DNA of 33,963 bases from Akkermansia sp. (GCA_024405415.1 JAKSOV010000012.1:1-33963); one strand, 5' to 3'. Numbered from the stretch's first letter, positions 1 to 7,848 are shown. Program-made: numbers and translations. Notes: generated by a model from the letters alone, not told the origin.

Positions 1-54
1 AAATAGTACCTAGTACATAGTACCTAGTAAATCCCGACAAATTCTCATTTGTCG
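1..54. repeat. Partial copy of dispersed miniature inverted-repeat element (right end)
   Basis: This is the end of an element whose full copies lie at 4988-5208 and 23651-23857. It shows four 7-bp tandem units (TACTAGG/TACTATG/TACTATT, read on the minus strand) followed by an imperfect terminal inverted repeat ending CTCATTTGTCG. The core is cut off by the window start. It lies 17 bp beyond the stop codon of the minus-strand permease gene and may provide its 3' end, since no other terminator is visible there. Confidence 0.85.
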
Positions 55-71
55 TACTGCCGGGCTTTTGC

Positions 72-965
72 TCACCGCTGTTGTCGCCCGTGTTGCACCA
101 TCTGCCATGTGGTGTACAGATGGTGGAAAAACAGGTAGAGCGAGGGGCCGAGAAACACCAGCGGCGCAGCGTAATTCATGGCCAGATAAATGCCCACCGT
201 GGCGTTCTTCTGTCCGAGACATTGCCCGCACTCCAGCCCCAGCTGCCGCCCGCCGATGAGGCGGCCCAGCGTGAAGCCGCAGATGCAGAGCACACCCATG
301 GTGAGCGCAATGGCGCAGATTTCCTGCCATGCGGAATCCGCCACCTGCACGCGGTGCACGGCCGTAGCGGCCACCACCACCATGCACACCATCCAGATAC
401 CGAAGGATACATCCTTGAGCTTCGCGCTCCATGCGCGGCTGGGCGGGTACACCGCGCGCAACGAGAAGGCGAGAATGCAGGGAAAAATCAGGATACCGAA
501 CACCTGCTGCGTCACATCCGCGAACAGGGAGGCCAAGGGCACATTCCCCGCATAGGTGCCGATGAGCAGCGGGATGCACACACAGAAGGACAGCGCAGAG
601 GTGAGGCTGTTGAGCAGCAGCCCCGTACAGGCGAACTCCGCCTTGCCGCCCAGCATGTGCACGATGACGGGCGCGCTGGCGGCCTCGCCCGCGATACCGG
701 CGTAGAAAGCCGCCTCCGCCATGTTCTCAAAGCCCAGCGCCTTCAGCAGCGCCCAAGGGCCCAAGCCCAACGCTGCATTGGCCGCCAGAATCGCCGCGTG
801 CCGCCATTGCGGCCGCATCTCCCGCGTCTCCAAGCCGAGAAAGGTAATCGTCAGCATTGTAGCGACGCCATAGGGGATGATAAAGGACAACACATGCAGA
901 CCCGAGAACACCCCGCCTGTCAAAAAGGCAATCATCAGCCCCCATGTCCGCAACACCCGCATCAT
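72..965 (-). CDS. Bile acid:sodium symporter (BASS/SBF)-family permease
   Basis: A multi-pass inner-membrane protein of 297 residues, the usual length for the BASS/SBF family of sodium-coupled organic-anion carriers. It is almost entirely hydrophobic segments. The C-terminal part has a polar stretch (ECGQCLGQKNAT) followed by a hydrophobic helix (VGIYLAMNY), resembling the conserved E-G-x-Q-N-type crossover region of the family. The substrate cannot be read from the sequence. The frame is open upstream to 1049, but I chose the ATG at 965 (a second ATG follows directly) because a promoter with a perfect TTGACA lies just before it and the longer N-terminus is polar. The implied leader is only a few bases. 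The gene is divergent from the U32 peptidase gene and is followed by a copy of the dispersed repeat. Confidence 0.72.
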   Translation of the reverse strand: MMRVLRTWGLMIAFLTGGVFSGLHVLSFIIPYGVATMLTITFLGLETREMRPQWRHAAILAANAALGLGPWALLKALGFENMAEAAFYAGIAGEAASAPVIVHMLGGKAEFACTGLLLNSLTSALSFCVCIPLLIGTYAGNVPLASLFADVTQQVFGILIFPCILAFSLRAVYPPSRAWSAKLKDVSFGIWMVCMVVVAATAVHRVQVADSAWQEICAIALTMGVLCICGFTLGRLIGGRQLGLECGQCLGQKNATVGIYLAMNYAAPLVFLGPSLYLFFHHLYTTWQMVQHGRQQR

Positions 966-975
966 AGCGCGCAAG

Positions 976-1003
976 AGTGTACACCCGTTCTCCCGTTTGT
1001 CAA
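976..1003 (-). promoter_or_regulatory. Promoter of the BASS permease gene
   Basis: On the minus strand TTGACA (998-1003) and TACACT (976-981) are separated by 16 bp. The expected start of transcription, near 969, is about four bases before the ATG at 965, so the mRNA would be essentially leaderless. Confidence 0.6.
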
Positions 1004-1040
1004 GCGGTGCACGGCGCACCGCAATCCGCAATTTCCCCTG

Positions 1041-1069
1041 TTGCGTCATTCCCCGAAATCTGCTACGAT
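1041..1069 (+). promoter_or_regulatory. Promoter of the U32 peptidase gene
   Basis: TTGCGT (1041-1046) and TACGAT (1064-1069) have a 17-bp spacer. Transcription would start around 1076, which is the A of the chosen ATG, again predicting a leaderless mRNA. Confidence 0.6.
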
Positions 1070-1075
1070 AGGGCC

Positions 1076-3523
1076 ATGCAACACACGCCCGAACTCCTTG
1101 CCCCCGCGGGCAGCCGAGACTGCGCCATGGCCGCTATCGCCAATGGGGCGGATGCCATCTACTTCGGGCTGGACCGCTTCAACGCCCGCATGCGCGCGGA
1201 CAATTTCACGCTCGCGGACCTGCCGCAGCTCATGTCCTTCCTGCATGCACACGGCGTGCGCGGGTATGTGACGATGAATGTGCTCATCTTCCCCGATGAG
1301 ACGGAGGACGCCCTGCGCTACCTCGATGCGCTGGATGCCGCGGGGGTGGATGGCGTCATCGTCCAAGATATGGGCCTGTGCAGCCTTATCTCGCAGTATC
1401 GCAAGAGCGGGCGCTGGAGCATCGAGCTGCACCTCTCCACCCAGATGACGCTGAGCAGCCCGGAGGCCGTGCACCTGGTGGACGAGCTGTATGACCCGCA
1501 GCAGATTGTGCTCGCGCGCGAGCTGTCCCTGCGCGAGATTGAGGCCTGCGCCAAGGCGACCGAAAAACCCATCGAATGCTTTTGCCACGGCGCGCTCTGC
1601 GTGGCCTACAGCGGGCAATGCCTCACCAGCGAGAGCCTCGGGCAGCGCAGCGCCAACCGCGGCGAGTGCGCGCAGGCCTGCCGCATGCCCTACCGGCTGG
1701 AGGTGGACGGCCGCATGCGCGAGCTGGGCGAGCGCCGCTACATCTTCTCCCCGCAGGATCTCTGCGCGCTGGACCGCGTGCCGGCCATGCTGGCGGCGGG
1801 GGTGCGCAGTTTCAAGATTGAGGGCCGCCTCAAGACGCCCGAGTATGTGGCCGCCACCACCCGCGCCTACCGCCGCGCGCTGGATGCCGCCATGCGCGAG
1901 CAGGGCATCCCCCCGCGCCTACGCGCCAAGGATTTGTACGCCATGCAGATGTCCTTCTCCCGCGGGTTCTCCACGGGTTGGCTGGACGGCACGGACCACC
2001 CCCTGCTCACCCACGGCCGTTTCGGCAAGAAACGCGGCGCGCTCGCGGGGCGCATCGTGAACTGCGGCGAGGGCTGGGCGGAGCTGGAGGCCCTGCCCGC
2101 CATCCCGCTGGCGGCGGGCGACGGCTTTGTGATAGACGCGGGGCAGGACCGCAACCGCGAGCAAGGCGGCCGTATCTGGAAGGTGGAGGGCACGCGCCTC
2201 TACTTCCACGGCAAGGGCAGCCGCATCGACTGGCGCTTCGTGCGCCCCGGCCAGCTGCTTTGGAAAACGCAGGACCCCGCGCTCGACAAGGAGCTGCGCG
2301 CCGCTTGGGCGGACTTCGCCCACCGCGAGGAGAAGCGCGACCTCGCCGCCGACACGCTGGAGATTCACTTCGCGGGCCGCGCGGGCAGCCAGCTGACGGC
2401 CACCTGCCGCGGCACCACCGTGGGCAGCGATATCCCGCTGGAGCCGGCGGAGAAACGCCCGCTGACGGCGGAGAGCATCACCGCGCAGTTCGCGCGCCTC
2501 GGCGGCACGGGCTACAGCCTCGGCCCCTGCACCTTCGAGCTGGAGGAAGGGCTTATCCTCCCCGTCTCCGTGCTCAACCGCATGCGCCGCGAGCTGGTGG
2601 AGAAGCTGGGCGCGCCGCAGAGCGCCGCCGCCCCCGCGGAGCGCGCCCCGCTCGCATGGGCGCGCCGCAACGCCCCCATCGCCCCCGCCAAGGGCTATAA
2701 GCTCGCCGTGCTCTGCCGAGAGGAGGAACAAGCCTTTGCCGCTGCCGCGGCGGGCATCAAACGCCTCTACCTCGATTTCAAGGATATCAAGTGCTACGCC
2801 GATGTCTGCGAGCGGCTGCGCGCGCAGTTCCCCGAGCTGAAGATTTGGATTGCCACGCTGCGCATCATGAAGCCGCACGAGGGCGGCTACTTCAAGTACA
2901 TCACCGCAGCGAAGCCCGACGGCATCCTCATCCGCAACCTCGGCGCGGCGCAATGGTTCCGCGACAAGGGCTACCCGCTCATCGGCGATTTCTCCCTCAA
3001 CACCGCCAACCCCGAGAGCGTGGCCCTGTGGGCGGCGTTCGGCATGGCGCTGAGCACGCCCTCCTACGACCTCAACGCGCAGCAACTGGCCGACCTGCTG
3101 CGCAGCGGCTGCGGCCCCCTGCTGGAGCTGACACTGCACCAGCACATGCCCATGTTCCACACGGAGCATTGCGTGTTCTGCACCTTCCTGTCGCAGGGGC
3201 ACAGTTTCAAAGACTGCGGCGAGCCCTGCCGCCACCACCGCGTGCGCGTCATGGACCGCACGCATGCCATGCACTACCTGCGCAGCGATGAGGGCTGCCG
3301 CAACACCCTCTACAACGGCAAAGCGCAGAGCGCCGCGCGCTTCACGGAGGGCATGCGCGCCTGCGGGCTGAACCGCTTCCGACTCGAGCTGCTGGAGGAG
3401 AACGCCGAGCAGACCGCGCGCCTCATCTCCCTCTACCGCGACCACCTCCGCGGCCGCCTCTCCGCCGACGACCTCCTGCGCGAACTGGGCGCCCTCGACC
3501 GCATTGGCGTCACCACGCTCTGA
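1076..3523 (+). CDS. U32 family peptidase, RlhA-like (two-domain with DUF3656-type C-terminus)
   Basis: An 815-residue cytoplasmic protein of the peptidase U32 family. It opens with ELLAPAGSRDCAMAAIANGA, the standard U32 start, and continues as a TIM-barrel-like domain. The U32 cysteine signature lies at about residues 168-205 (CHGALCVAYSGQC...RGECAQACR). A second cysteine-rich block sits near residues 698-750 (CVFC, then CGEPC, then DEGCRNTLYNG), typical of the long members. The Escherichia coli relative RlhA (YdcP) hydroxylates C2501 of 23S rRNA, and the cysteines probably hold a metal or Fe-S centre; this gene may do the same, but other U32 proteins act on ubiquinone synthesis or tRNA. The frame is open upstream to 977, but the ATG at 1076 is where homology begins and where the promoter points. 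GC-rich and ordinary in codon use. Confidence 0.88.
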   Translation: MQHTPELLAPAGSRDCAMAAIANGADAIYFGLDRFNARMRADNFTLADLPQLMSFLHAHGVRGYVTMNVLIFPDETEDALRYLDALDAAGVDGVIVQDMGLCSLISQYRKSGRWSIELHLSTQMTLSSPEAVHLVDELYDPQQIVLARELSLREIEACAKATEKPIECFCHGALCVAYSGQCLTSESLGQRSANRGECAQACRMPYRLEVDGRMRELGERRYIFSPQDLCALDRVPAMLAAGVRSFKIEGRLKTPEYVAATTRAYRRALDAAMREQGIPPRLRAKDLYAMQMSFSRGFSTGWLDGTDHPLLTHGRFGKKRGALAGRIVNCGEGWAELEALPAIPLAAGDGFVIDAGQDRNREQGGRIWKVEGTRLYFHGKGSRIDWRFVRPGQLLWKTQDPALDKELRAAWADFAHREEKRDLAADTLEIHFAGRAGSQLTATCRGTTVGSDIPLEPAEKRPLTAESITAQFARLGGTGYSLGPCTFELEEGLILPVSVLNRMRRELVEKLGAPQSAAAPAERAPLAWARRNAPIAPAKGYKLAVLCREEEQAFAAAAAGIKRLYLDFKDIKCYADVCERLRAQFPELKIWIATLRIMKPHEGGYFKYITAAKPDGILIRNLGAAQWFRDKGYPLIGDFSLNTANPESVALWAAFGMALSTPSYDLNAQQLADLLRSGCGPLLELTLHQHMPMFHTEHCVFCTFLSQGHSFKDCGEPCRHHRVRVMDRTHAMHYLRSDEGCRNTLYNGKAQSAARFTEGMRACGLNRFRLELLEENAEQTARLISLYRDHLRGRLSADDLLRELGALDRIGVTTL

Positions 3524-3643
3524 GGGAATTACAAATTAAAAATTACAATTTACAAATTGAGAAGTTTGCGCGCTTCGCGCGATGTAAGGAACCGCATCTG
3601 ACGTCCCATCAGATGCGGTTTGCCGTTTTCCTGTTCCGGGCGC
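3524..3643. other. Convergent intergenic region with AT-rich direct repeats
   Basis: The first 35 bases after the U32 stop are short reiterations of ATTACAAATT-like sequence, then a small GCGCG-CTT-CGCGC hairpin (about 3568-3581), then the terminator described separately. No gene is seen. The AT-rich reiterations differ sharply from the GC-rich neighbours and could be a remnant of another dispersed repeat. Confidence 0.5.
3590..3620. terminator. Probable bidirectional terminator between U32 and porin genes
   Basis: A perfect 12-bp stem, AACCGCATCTGA (3590-3601) with TCAGATGCGGTT (3609-3620), and a 7-base loop. On the plus strand it is followed shortly by a GTTTT run. It lies between two convergent genes, 66 bp from one stop and 23 bp from the other. 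Confidence 0.75.
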
Positions 3644-4915
3644 TCAGAAGCGCCAGCGGAGCGCGCTCGTGAACTCCCAGCCGCAGTAGGCGGTGTCGCC
3701 CTCGGCGCGGGCGTGCAGGTATTCCGCGCCGAACATGAGCTTGGCCGCGTGCTTGTCCTGCGCGGAGAGGAAGAAGTTGACACCCGCGTAGAGCGAGTGA
3801 ATGCTGTCCGCCCACTTGGGGGCCTCCGCATGGCGGGTGACGTAGCGGTCCGCGCCGAGCTTGCATGCGCCGTGGCCCGTCATGCCCATGTAGCGCAGCA
3901 CGAGGTCCGTGTGCGGGGTGAGGCTGTACACGGGTTGGAGCTGTAGGCCGATGTTGTTGCCGTTGCCCTCGCGGGTCGGGCGGCGCATCTCGGCGTTGGC
4001 AATCACATTCGTGTTGAGCGTCAGCGCATCGTGCTTCCACTCATGGCCCAGGGAGAGGGCATCCTTCACATTCAGGCCGAAGTAATTGGCCCCGGGCACG
4101 CTCTCGTTGCCATAGCTGTTGTCAAAGTCGTGGCCGTACTGCGCGGTGAGCTTGTGGTGGCCGTGCCCACTCTCGGCAAAGCGGTGCTCACCGCCGAGAA
4201 TCATGAACCACTTGTCCTCCCAGCCGAACTCCCCCTTCGCGCCGCGGCCGTCGCGGTACACATCGCGGTTGCCGTTGTCCTTGTCGTCCGAGGCGCGGTC
4301 ATTAGCCAACAGCTGGAGGAAGAGCGTCGTGCGCTTCGTGGGGCTGTAGCTCAGCTCCGCGCCCCAGTTGGAGTCCAGCCCGTACTGCGGGCCGCCCATC
4401 ACCGAGCGCTCCGTGCAATCCAGCGCCGAGGCCGAGGTGATGTAGTCCGTGGTGAACAGCGGGGAGACTTTGCCCAGTTTGAGACTCATCCCGCGAACGG
4501 CGGAAGAGAGGTCCTGCTTCACCCACAGCTCGAAAATATCCGTGTAAGAATAATCGCGGCGGCGACGGCCGTCCGAAACGCGGTAGCGATGCGGCAAGCC
4601 GCCCACGCGGAACACGGAGCCGAAATGCGTCCCCGTGCGGAAATCCGCATCCGCGCAGAGCCACGAGCGGCGGAACTCGTGGTCAAAGGGGGTCGCGCCG
4701 TCCTTCAGGCGCGAGCCGTTGCCGCCGCAGGGCTGCACCACCGCCATCTGGTACTGCTCCATCCACGACAAGCGCACATCCTGTAACAGCCCCTGCTCGT
4801 TGTGGTACACATGCATCGCCTCGCGCAGGGAGGCAATATGGCGCTCCGCCGCCTCCCACGAGGCAAGCGCCGGCGCCGCGGCAATCACAAGGGCCAAAAC
4901 AGACAACAGCTTCAT
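3644..4915 (-). CDS. Outer-membrane beta-barrel, porin-like
   Basis: A 423-residue exported protein with a clear signal peptide (MKLLSVLALVIAAAPALA, cleavage after about residue 18). A short helical-looking segment follows (EAAERHIASLREAMHVY), then many alternating amphipathic strands with aromatic girdles, ending in the sequence RWRF. A C-terminal phenylalanine is the hallmark recognised by the BAM complex in outer-membrane barrels. The overall pattern suggests a 16-18-stranded porin or alginate/carbohydrate-type channel, but I do not recognise a specific substrate family. The start is supported by the signal peptide and a promoter that ends nine bases upstream. Downstream it shares a hairpin terminator with the convergent U32 gene; upstream lies a full copy of the dispersed repeat. 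Confidence 0.75.
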   Translation of the reverse strand: MKLLSVLALVIAAAPALASWEAAERHIASLREAMHVYHNEQGLLQDVRLSWMEQYQMAVVQPCGGNGSRLKDGATPFDHEFRRSWLCADADFRTGTHFGSVFRVGGLPHRYRVSDGRRRRDYSYTDIFELWVKQDLSSAVRGMSLKLGKVSPLFTTDYITSASALDCTERSVMGGPQYGLDSNWGAELSYSPTKRTTLFLQLLANDRASDDKDNGNRDVYRDGRGAKGEFGWEDKWFMILGGEHRFAESGHGHHKLTAQYGHDFDNSYGNESVPGANYFGLNVKDALSLGHEWKHDALTLNTNVIANAEMRRPTREGNGNNIGLQLQPVYSLTPHTDLVLRYMGMTGHGACKLGADRYVTRHAEAPKWADSIHSLYAGVNFFLSAQDKHAAKLMFGAEYLHARAEGDTAYCGWEFTSALRWRF

Positions 4916-4924
4916 ACGCGGCGC

Positions 4925-4954
4925 ATTCTAACACAAAGCGCCACCCCCGCGCAA
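4925..4954 (-). promoter_or_regulatory. Promoter of the porin gene
   Basis: Minus strand TTGCGC (4949-4954) and TAGAAT (4925-4930) with an 18-bp spacer. Predicted start of transcription is about three bases before the ATG at 4915, so the message would be almost leaderless. Confidence 0.55.
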
Positions 4955-4987
4955 GCGCCGAAGGGCAATTTGTGCCGCACAGATGCC

Positions 4988-5208
4988 CGACAAAGGGGGA
5001 TTTGTAGATTTACTATGTACTAGGTACTATGTACTATGTACTATGTACTATTTTTGAATAGAGTGCGGCTGTCGCCGCAAGGATGGGAAACCCGTTCTGA
5101 CGCTTGCGTCAGAACGGGTTCGTTATCTCGCGGCGGCAGCCGCCGAACTTGATAAATAGTACCTAGTACATAGTACCTAGTAAATCCCGACAAACTGCTC
5201 ATTTCCCG
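4988..5208. repeat. Full copy A of dispersed miniature inverted-repeat element
   Basis: About 221 bp. It begins CGACAAAGGGGG and ends CTCATTTCCCG, with imperfect terminal inverted repeats of about 28 bp. Inside the left end are six 7-bp units (TACTATG or TACTAGG, the last TACTATT); inside the right end are four. The core has three hairpins: GCGGC-tgtc-GCCGC (5065-5078), a near-perfect palindrome with 15-bp arms AACCCGTTCTGACGC (5089-5103) and its complement (5106-5120), and a GGCGGC/GCCGCC stem near 5131-5144. It lies between the porin promoter and the antiporter stop codon, five bases from the latter. It carries no transposase and the small frames in it do not look coding. Confidence 0.9.
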
Positions 5209-5213
5209 CGCCG

Positions 5214-6488
5214 TCAGGCGCGCTTCGGACTTACCAAGATAAACCCCACCGCCGTCATCCCCATCACCATGGGGTAGTACAGGCAGGGGATAATCTGCAG
5301 CGCATTCAGCCCCGCCAGCGCGCTGCCCATCAGCAACTGCGCGCCGTAGGGAGTCAGCCCCTGCACCATGCACGAAAACGTATCCAGCAGCCCCGCACTG
5401 CGCGCGGGCGACACGCCGTATCGCTCCGCAATGCGCCGCGCGGGCGCGCCCACGGACACGATCGCCACCGTGTTGTTCGCCGTGCAAAGGTTAGCGAACA
5501 CCGCCATCAGCGCGATACACAGCTCCGCCCCGCGACGGCTGCGGATGTGCGCCGTTAAGTGCTGCACAAGATAGCTCAGCCCGCCGTTGTAGCGAATCAG
5601 CTCCAGCATGCCGCCCGCCAACAGCGTCACAATAATCAGCTCGCCCATGCCCGTGATACCCGCGCCCACCGCCGCGGCCCAGCCCGAAAGCGACAGCCCC
5701 GCGCCACCCAACGCCGTCAGCCCCGTGGCCGCCAGCCCCAGCAGCAACACCGCCGCCACATGCATCCCCGCCAGCGCCGTGCCCAGCACCAGCAGATACG
5801 GCAGCGCGCGCCCCCACGCAATCTCCCCCACAGGCGCCCCCTGCCCCGCACCCGAACCGAGCGCGACATACAGCGCCAGCACCGCCAACGCCGCGGGTGC
5901 CACAATCGCGAAATTCGCGCGGAACTTATCGCGCATGCGGCAGCCCTGCGTGCGCGTCGCCGCCACGGTCGTGTCCGAAATAAACGAGAGATTATCCCCG
6001 AAAAACGCCCCGCCGATGACGCACCCCGCCATGAGCGGCAGCGCCACCGCCCCGCTCTCCGCCATGCCGACCGCCACAGGCATCAGCGCCACAATCGTGC
6101 CCACCGATGTACCGATGGAAAGCGAGATGAGACACGCCGCCGCAAACACCCCCGCCAGCATCATCCCCGGCGGCAGCACCGCCAGCGTCAGCTGCACCGT
6201 CGCCTCCACAGCCCCGATATACTTCGCCGACTGCGCGAACGCCCCCGCGAGGATAAAAATCCACACCATTAAGAGAATATTCTTATGCCCCGCCCCCGTC
6301 GAAAATCGGTCAATGCGCTTGGACAACTTCCGCGGCCTGCACACCACACAAGCCCACACCGCCGCCGCCAAAAACGCCACCGTCACCGGCAGCTTATAAA
6401 AATCCCCCGCCGCCACCGACACCGCCACATACAACAGGAAAAACACGAGCAGCGGACTCAACGTCCACAACCCGCGCCCATGGTCCAT
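5214..6488 (-). CDS. nhaC: NhaC-family Na+/H+ antiporter
   Basis: A 424-residue inner-membrane protein with about eleven hydrophobic segments. The central region (LSIGTSVGTIVALMPVAVGM, then GGAFFGDNLSFISDTT) is the highly conserved core of NhaC-type Na+/H+ antiporters (IT superfamily), including the FGDNLSPISDTT-like motif. A second loop (FANLCTANNTVAIV) matches the other discontinuous-helix region. The role is export of Na+ in exchange for H+, or exchange of organic ions in some relatives. The frame is open to 6575, but the ATG at 6488 is preferred: it has a GGGAG ribosome-binding site nine bases upstream, and an earlier ATG overlaps the predicted -10 box. The stop codon is five bases from repeat copy A. 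Confidence 0.85.
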   Translation of the reverse strand: MDHGRGLWTLSPLLVFFLLYVAVSVAAGDFYKLPVTVAFLAAAVWACVVCRPRKLSKRIDRFSTGAGHKNILLMVWIFILAGAFAQSAKYIGAVEATVQLTLAVLPPGMMLAGVFAAACLISLSIGTSVGTIVALMPVAVGMAESGAVALPLMAGCVIGGAFFGDNLSFISDTTVAATRTQGCRMRDKFRANFAIVAPAALAVLALYVALGSGAGQGAPVGEIAWGRALPYLLVLGTALAGMHVAAVLLLGLAATGLTALGGAGLSLSGWAAAVGAGITGMGELIIVTLLAGGMLELIRYNGGLSYLVQHLTAHIRSRRGAELCIALMAVFANLCTANNTVAIVSVGAPARRIAERYGVSPARSAGLLDTFSCMVQGLTPYGAQLLMGSALAGLNALQIIPCLYYPMVMGMTAVGFILVSPKRA

Positions 6489-6513
6489 AACAGGTAACTC
6501 CCTCACACCGCCC

Positions 6514-6542
6514 ATTCTACCTGCTCCCGCCCCGAAAGTAAA
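6514..6542 (-). promoter_or_regulatory. Promoter of the nhaC-like gene
   Basis: Minus strand TTTACT (6537-6542) and TAGAAT (6514-6519) with a 17-bp spacer. This leaves a leader of about 20 bases containing GAGGGAG, one of few convincing Shine-Dalgarno sequences in the window. Confidence 0.5.
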
Positions 6543-6628
6543 ACGGAAAGCGATGCTTACCTTTATTATCCTCATCTAGTCGACACTTACACGTTATCAT
6601 CCAGTTCAGTTTCACTCATGAACAAGTT

Positions 6629-6649
6629 ATCGTTGTACATACTAACGAT
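6629..6649. promoter_or_regulatory. Inverted repeat upstream of the 6716 gene
   Basis: ATCGTT and AACGAT arms separated by nine bases lie directly upstream of the -35 box of the small membrane-protein gene and between two divergent promoters. Near-identical CACGT(T)ATCAT sequences occur at 6591-6600 and 6671-6680. A regulator-binding role is possible but untested. Confidence 0.3.
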
Positions 6650-6651
6650 GT

Positions 6652-6680
6652 TTGACTCAACTGTTTCTAACACGTATCAT
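6652..6680 (+). promoter_or_regulatory. Promoter of the 6716-7630 gene pair
   Basis: TTGACT (6652-6657) and TATCAT (6675-6680) with a 17-bp spacer; predicted leader of about 29 bases to the ATG at 6716. Confidence 0.6.
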
Positions 6681-6715
6681 ACACTTTCAAAAACACGTCT
6701 GACGAGCATCACTGT

Positions 6716-7234
6716 ATGGAGACATCGAACGACACAACGAAGAAAAAAAACACAAACAAACTTTCCATTAAATTTGTTTGTATCATTTTAGGCGCGAGTA
6801 TCGGACTAAACCTCATAGGCTTCCTCCTGTCAATATATTTCAAACAGCATGAGATTCAAGATTATTTCTCATACACACTCGGATTCCTCTCTCTCGTGTT
6901 TGCGCTGTGGGGTCTTTATATTGCGGGGAGCATCAAAAAAGCCCTAACTTCCAGGAGCATCTTAAGCCCGATTGAAAATTTAAGAATCAAATATTCAGCA
7001 GCATCCGGTAACGGCAGCATCAAATATGTACGAGCAGAAGATATAGACGAAGCTAAGCAAACACTGAACTTCGCCATCAAAGCAGGGAAACTTCTTCCTC
7101 AAGACGTTATCAATGCCATAAACGATGCAATTCTATACTTAGAAGGCAAACAGAACGGAAAATCGAGCGACACGAAACCACTTTATTCCGTCCTGATTAA
7201 CTACCTTGACGCCATCATCAACGCCAGCCATTAA
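6716..7234 (+). CDS. Unknown protein with two membrane segments and a helical C-terminal domain
   Basis: A 172-residue protein that I do not recognise. After a lysine/threonine-rich N-terminus there are two membrane segments, at about residues 18-43 and 50-76, joined by a short charged loop (KQHEIQD). A cytoplasmic-looking helical domain of about 95 residues follows, with a segment reading EDIDEAKQTLNFAIKAGKLL. There is no signal-peptide cleavage pattern, so it is probably an inner-membrane protein with both ends inside. It is AT-rich compared with the antiporter next door, suggesting acquired DNA. It has its own strong promoter and is followed nine bases later by a second small gene, with a terminator after both. 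Position beside an Mrr enzyme hints at, but does not show, a defence role. Confidence 0.7.
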   Translation: METSNDTTKKKNTNKLSIKFVCIILGASIGLNLIGFLLSIYFKQHEIQDYFSYTLGFLSLVFALWGLYIAGSIKKALTSRSILSPIENLRIKYSAASGNGSIKYVRAEDIDEAKQTLNFAIKAGKLLPQDVINAINDAILYLEGKQNGKSSDTKPLYSVLINYLDAIINASH

Positions 7235-7243
7235 CGCATTCCT

Positions 7244-7630
7244 ATGAATCCCAACGAGCTTTTTGTACATAACCTACTGGACAGCACCAAGGAAGGCAAC
7301 ATCAAATGGGAAAACATTTCCCCTGACGCGGACACCCAAATAGCAGGTGCATTTAAAACGATCCAAGGCCTATCCGATGGCTACGTAGCATATCTGCTTA
7401 AACTGAATTCTGATTACCTTTTAATTACATTAAAGGACAACAAATCAGATCGCGCTTTTGCCTCACAAAAGCTGAGAAATCCGGAAATTCTGGAAGAATT
7501 ATACAGATGCGCCCAAACAGCCAATAGCTCAAAAGAAATTCGGAGCGCACTTGCCTTTATTAAAAGCGATGCTCAGCGTTCAACCCCCACGGAAGAAAAT
7601 CAGGGAGATAACAAAGCGACAAAAGCGTAA
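7244..7630 (+). CDS. Unknown small soluble protein, second gene of a pair
   Basis: A 128-residue protein with no signal peptide or membrane segment, unrecognised. The first 85 residues look like a mixed alpha/beta fold (WENISPDADTQIAGAFKTI, then YVAYLLKLNSDYLLITLKDN). The C-terminal 30 residues are polar and probably disordered (rich in T, E, N, K). It starts nine bases after the stop of the membrane-protein gene, so the two are almost certainly co-transcribed and may form a membrane/soluble partner pair. AT-rich like its neighbour. Confidence 0.65.
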   Translation: MNPNELFVHNLLDSTKEGNIKWENISPDADTQIAGAFKTIQGLSDGYVAYLLKLNSDYLLITLKDNKSDRAFASQKLRNPEILEELYRCAQTANSSKEIRSALAFIKSDAQRSTPTEENQGDNKATKA

Positions 7631-7663
7631 ACAACCGCACGACGTCCTTATCATGTATTTTCC

Positions 7664-7694
7664 GCCCTCAGGCTAACCGCTTGAGGGCCTTTTT
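7664..7694 (+). terminator. Rho-independent terminator of the unknown pair
   Basis: GCCCTCA (7664-7670) pairs with TGAGGGC (7682-7688), followed by CTTTTT. It lies 34 bp after the second stop codon. Confidence 0.8.
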
Positions 7695-7819
7695 GCAGAG
7701 TCGAACCACGGCTGCCGCACGCCGGGTACGGGGCTATTTTTTCCGCCGCTTGGGAACCCTGCGGGAGTCGTGTCCGCAGAGAAAACAAGCCGCATTTTGA
7801 TAGGGAGACCTTTTTTCTG

Positions 7820-7848
7820 TTGCCAAGATGGATTCACCTCGCTATGAT
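7820..7848 (+). promoter_or_regulatory. Promoter of the mrr gene
   Basis: TTGCCA (7820-7825) and TATGAT (7843-7848) with a 17-bp spacer. The leader would be about 17 bases and contains no Shine-Dalgarno sequence. Confidence 0.65.

Noticed and set aside
1919-3445. 508-codon frame antisense to the U32 peptidase gene
   Set aside because: Composition (A/G/L/E/R/V-rich, no motif) is that of a shadow frame in GC-rich DNA.
4988-5060. 7-bp tandem units considered as a CRISPR array or iterons of an origin
   Set aside because: The units are contiguous without spacers, belong to each end of a dispersed element, and no replication or cas gene is nearby.
7690-7740. GGTTCGACTC on the minus strand, resembling a tRNA T-arm
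   Set aside because: The flanking bases do not form a T-stem or acceptor stem, and no anticodon arm can be built.
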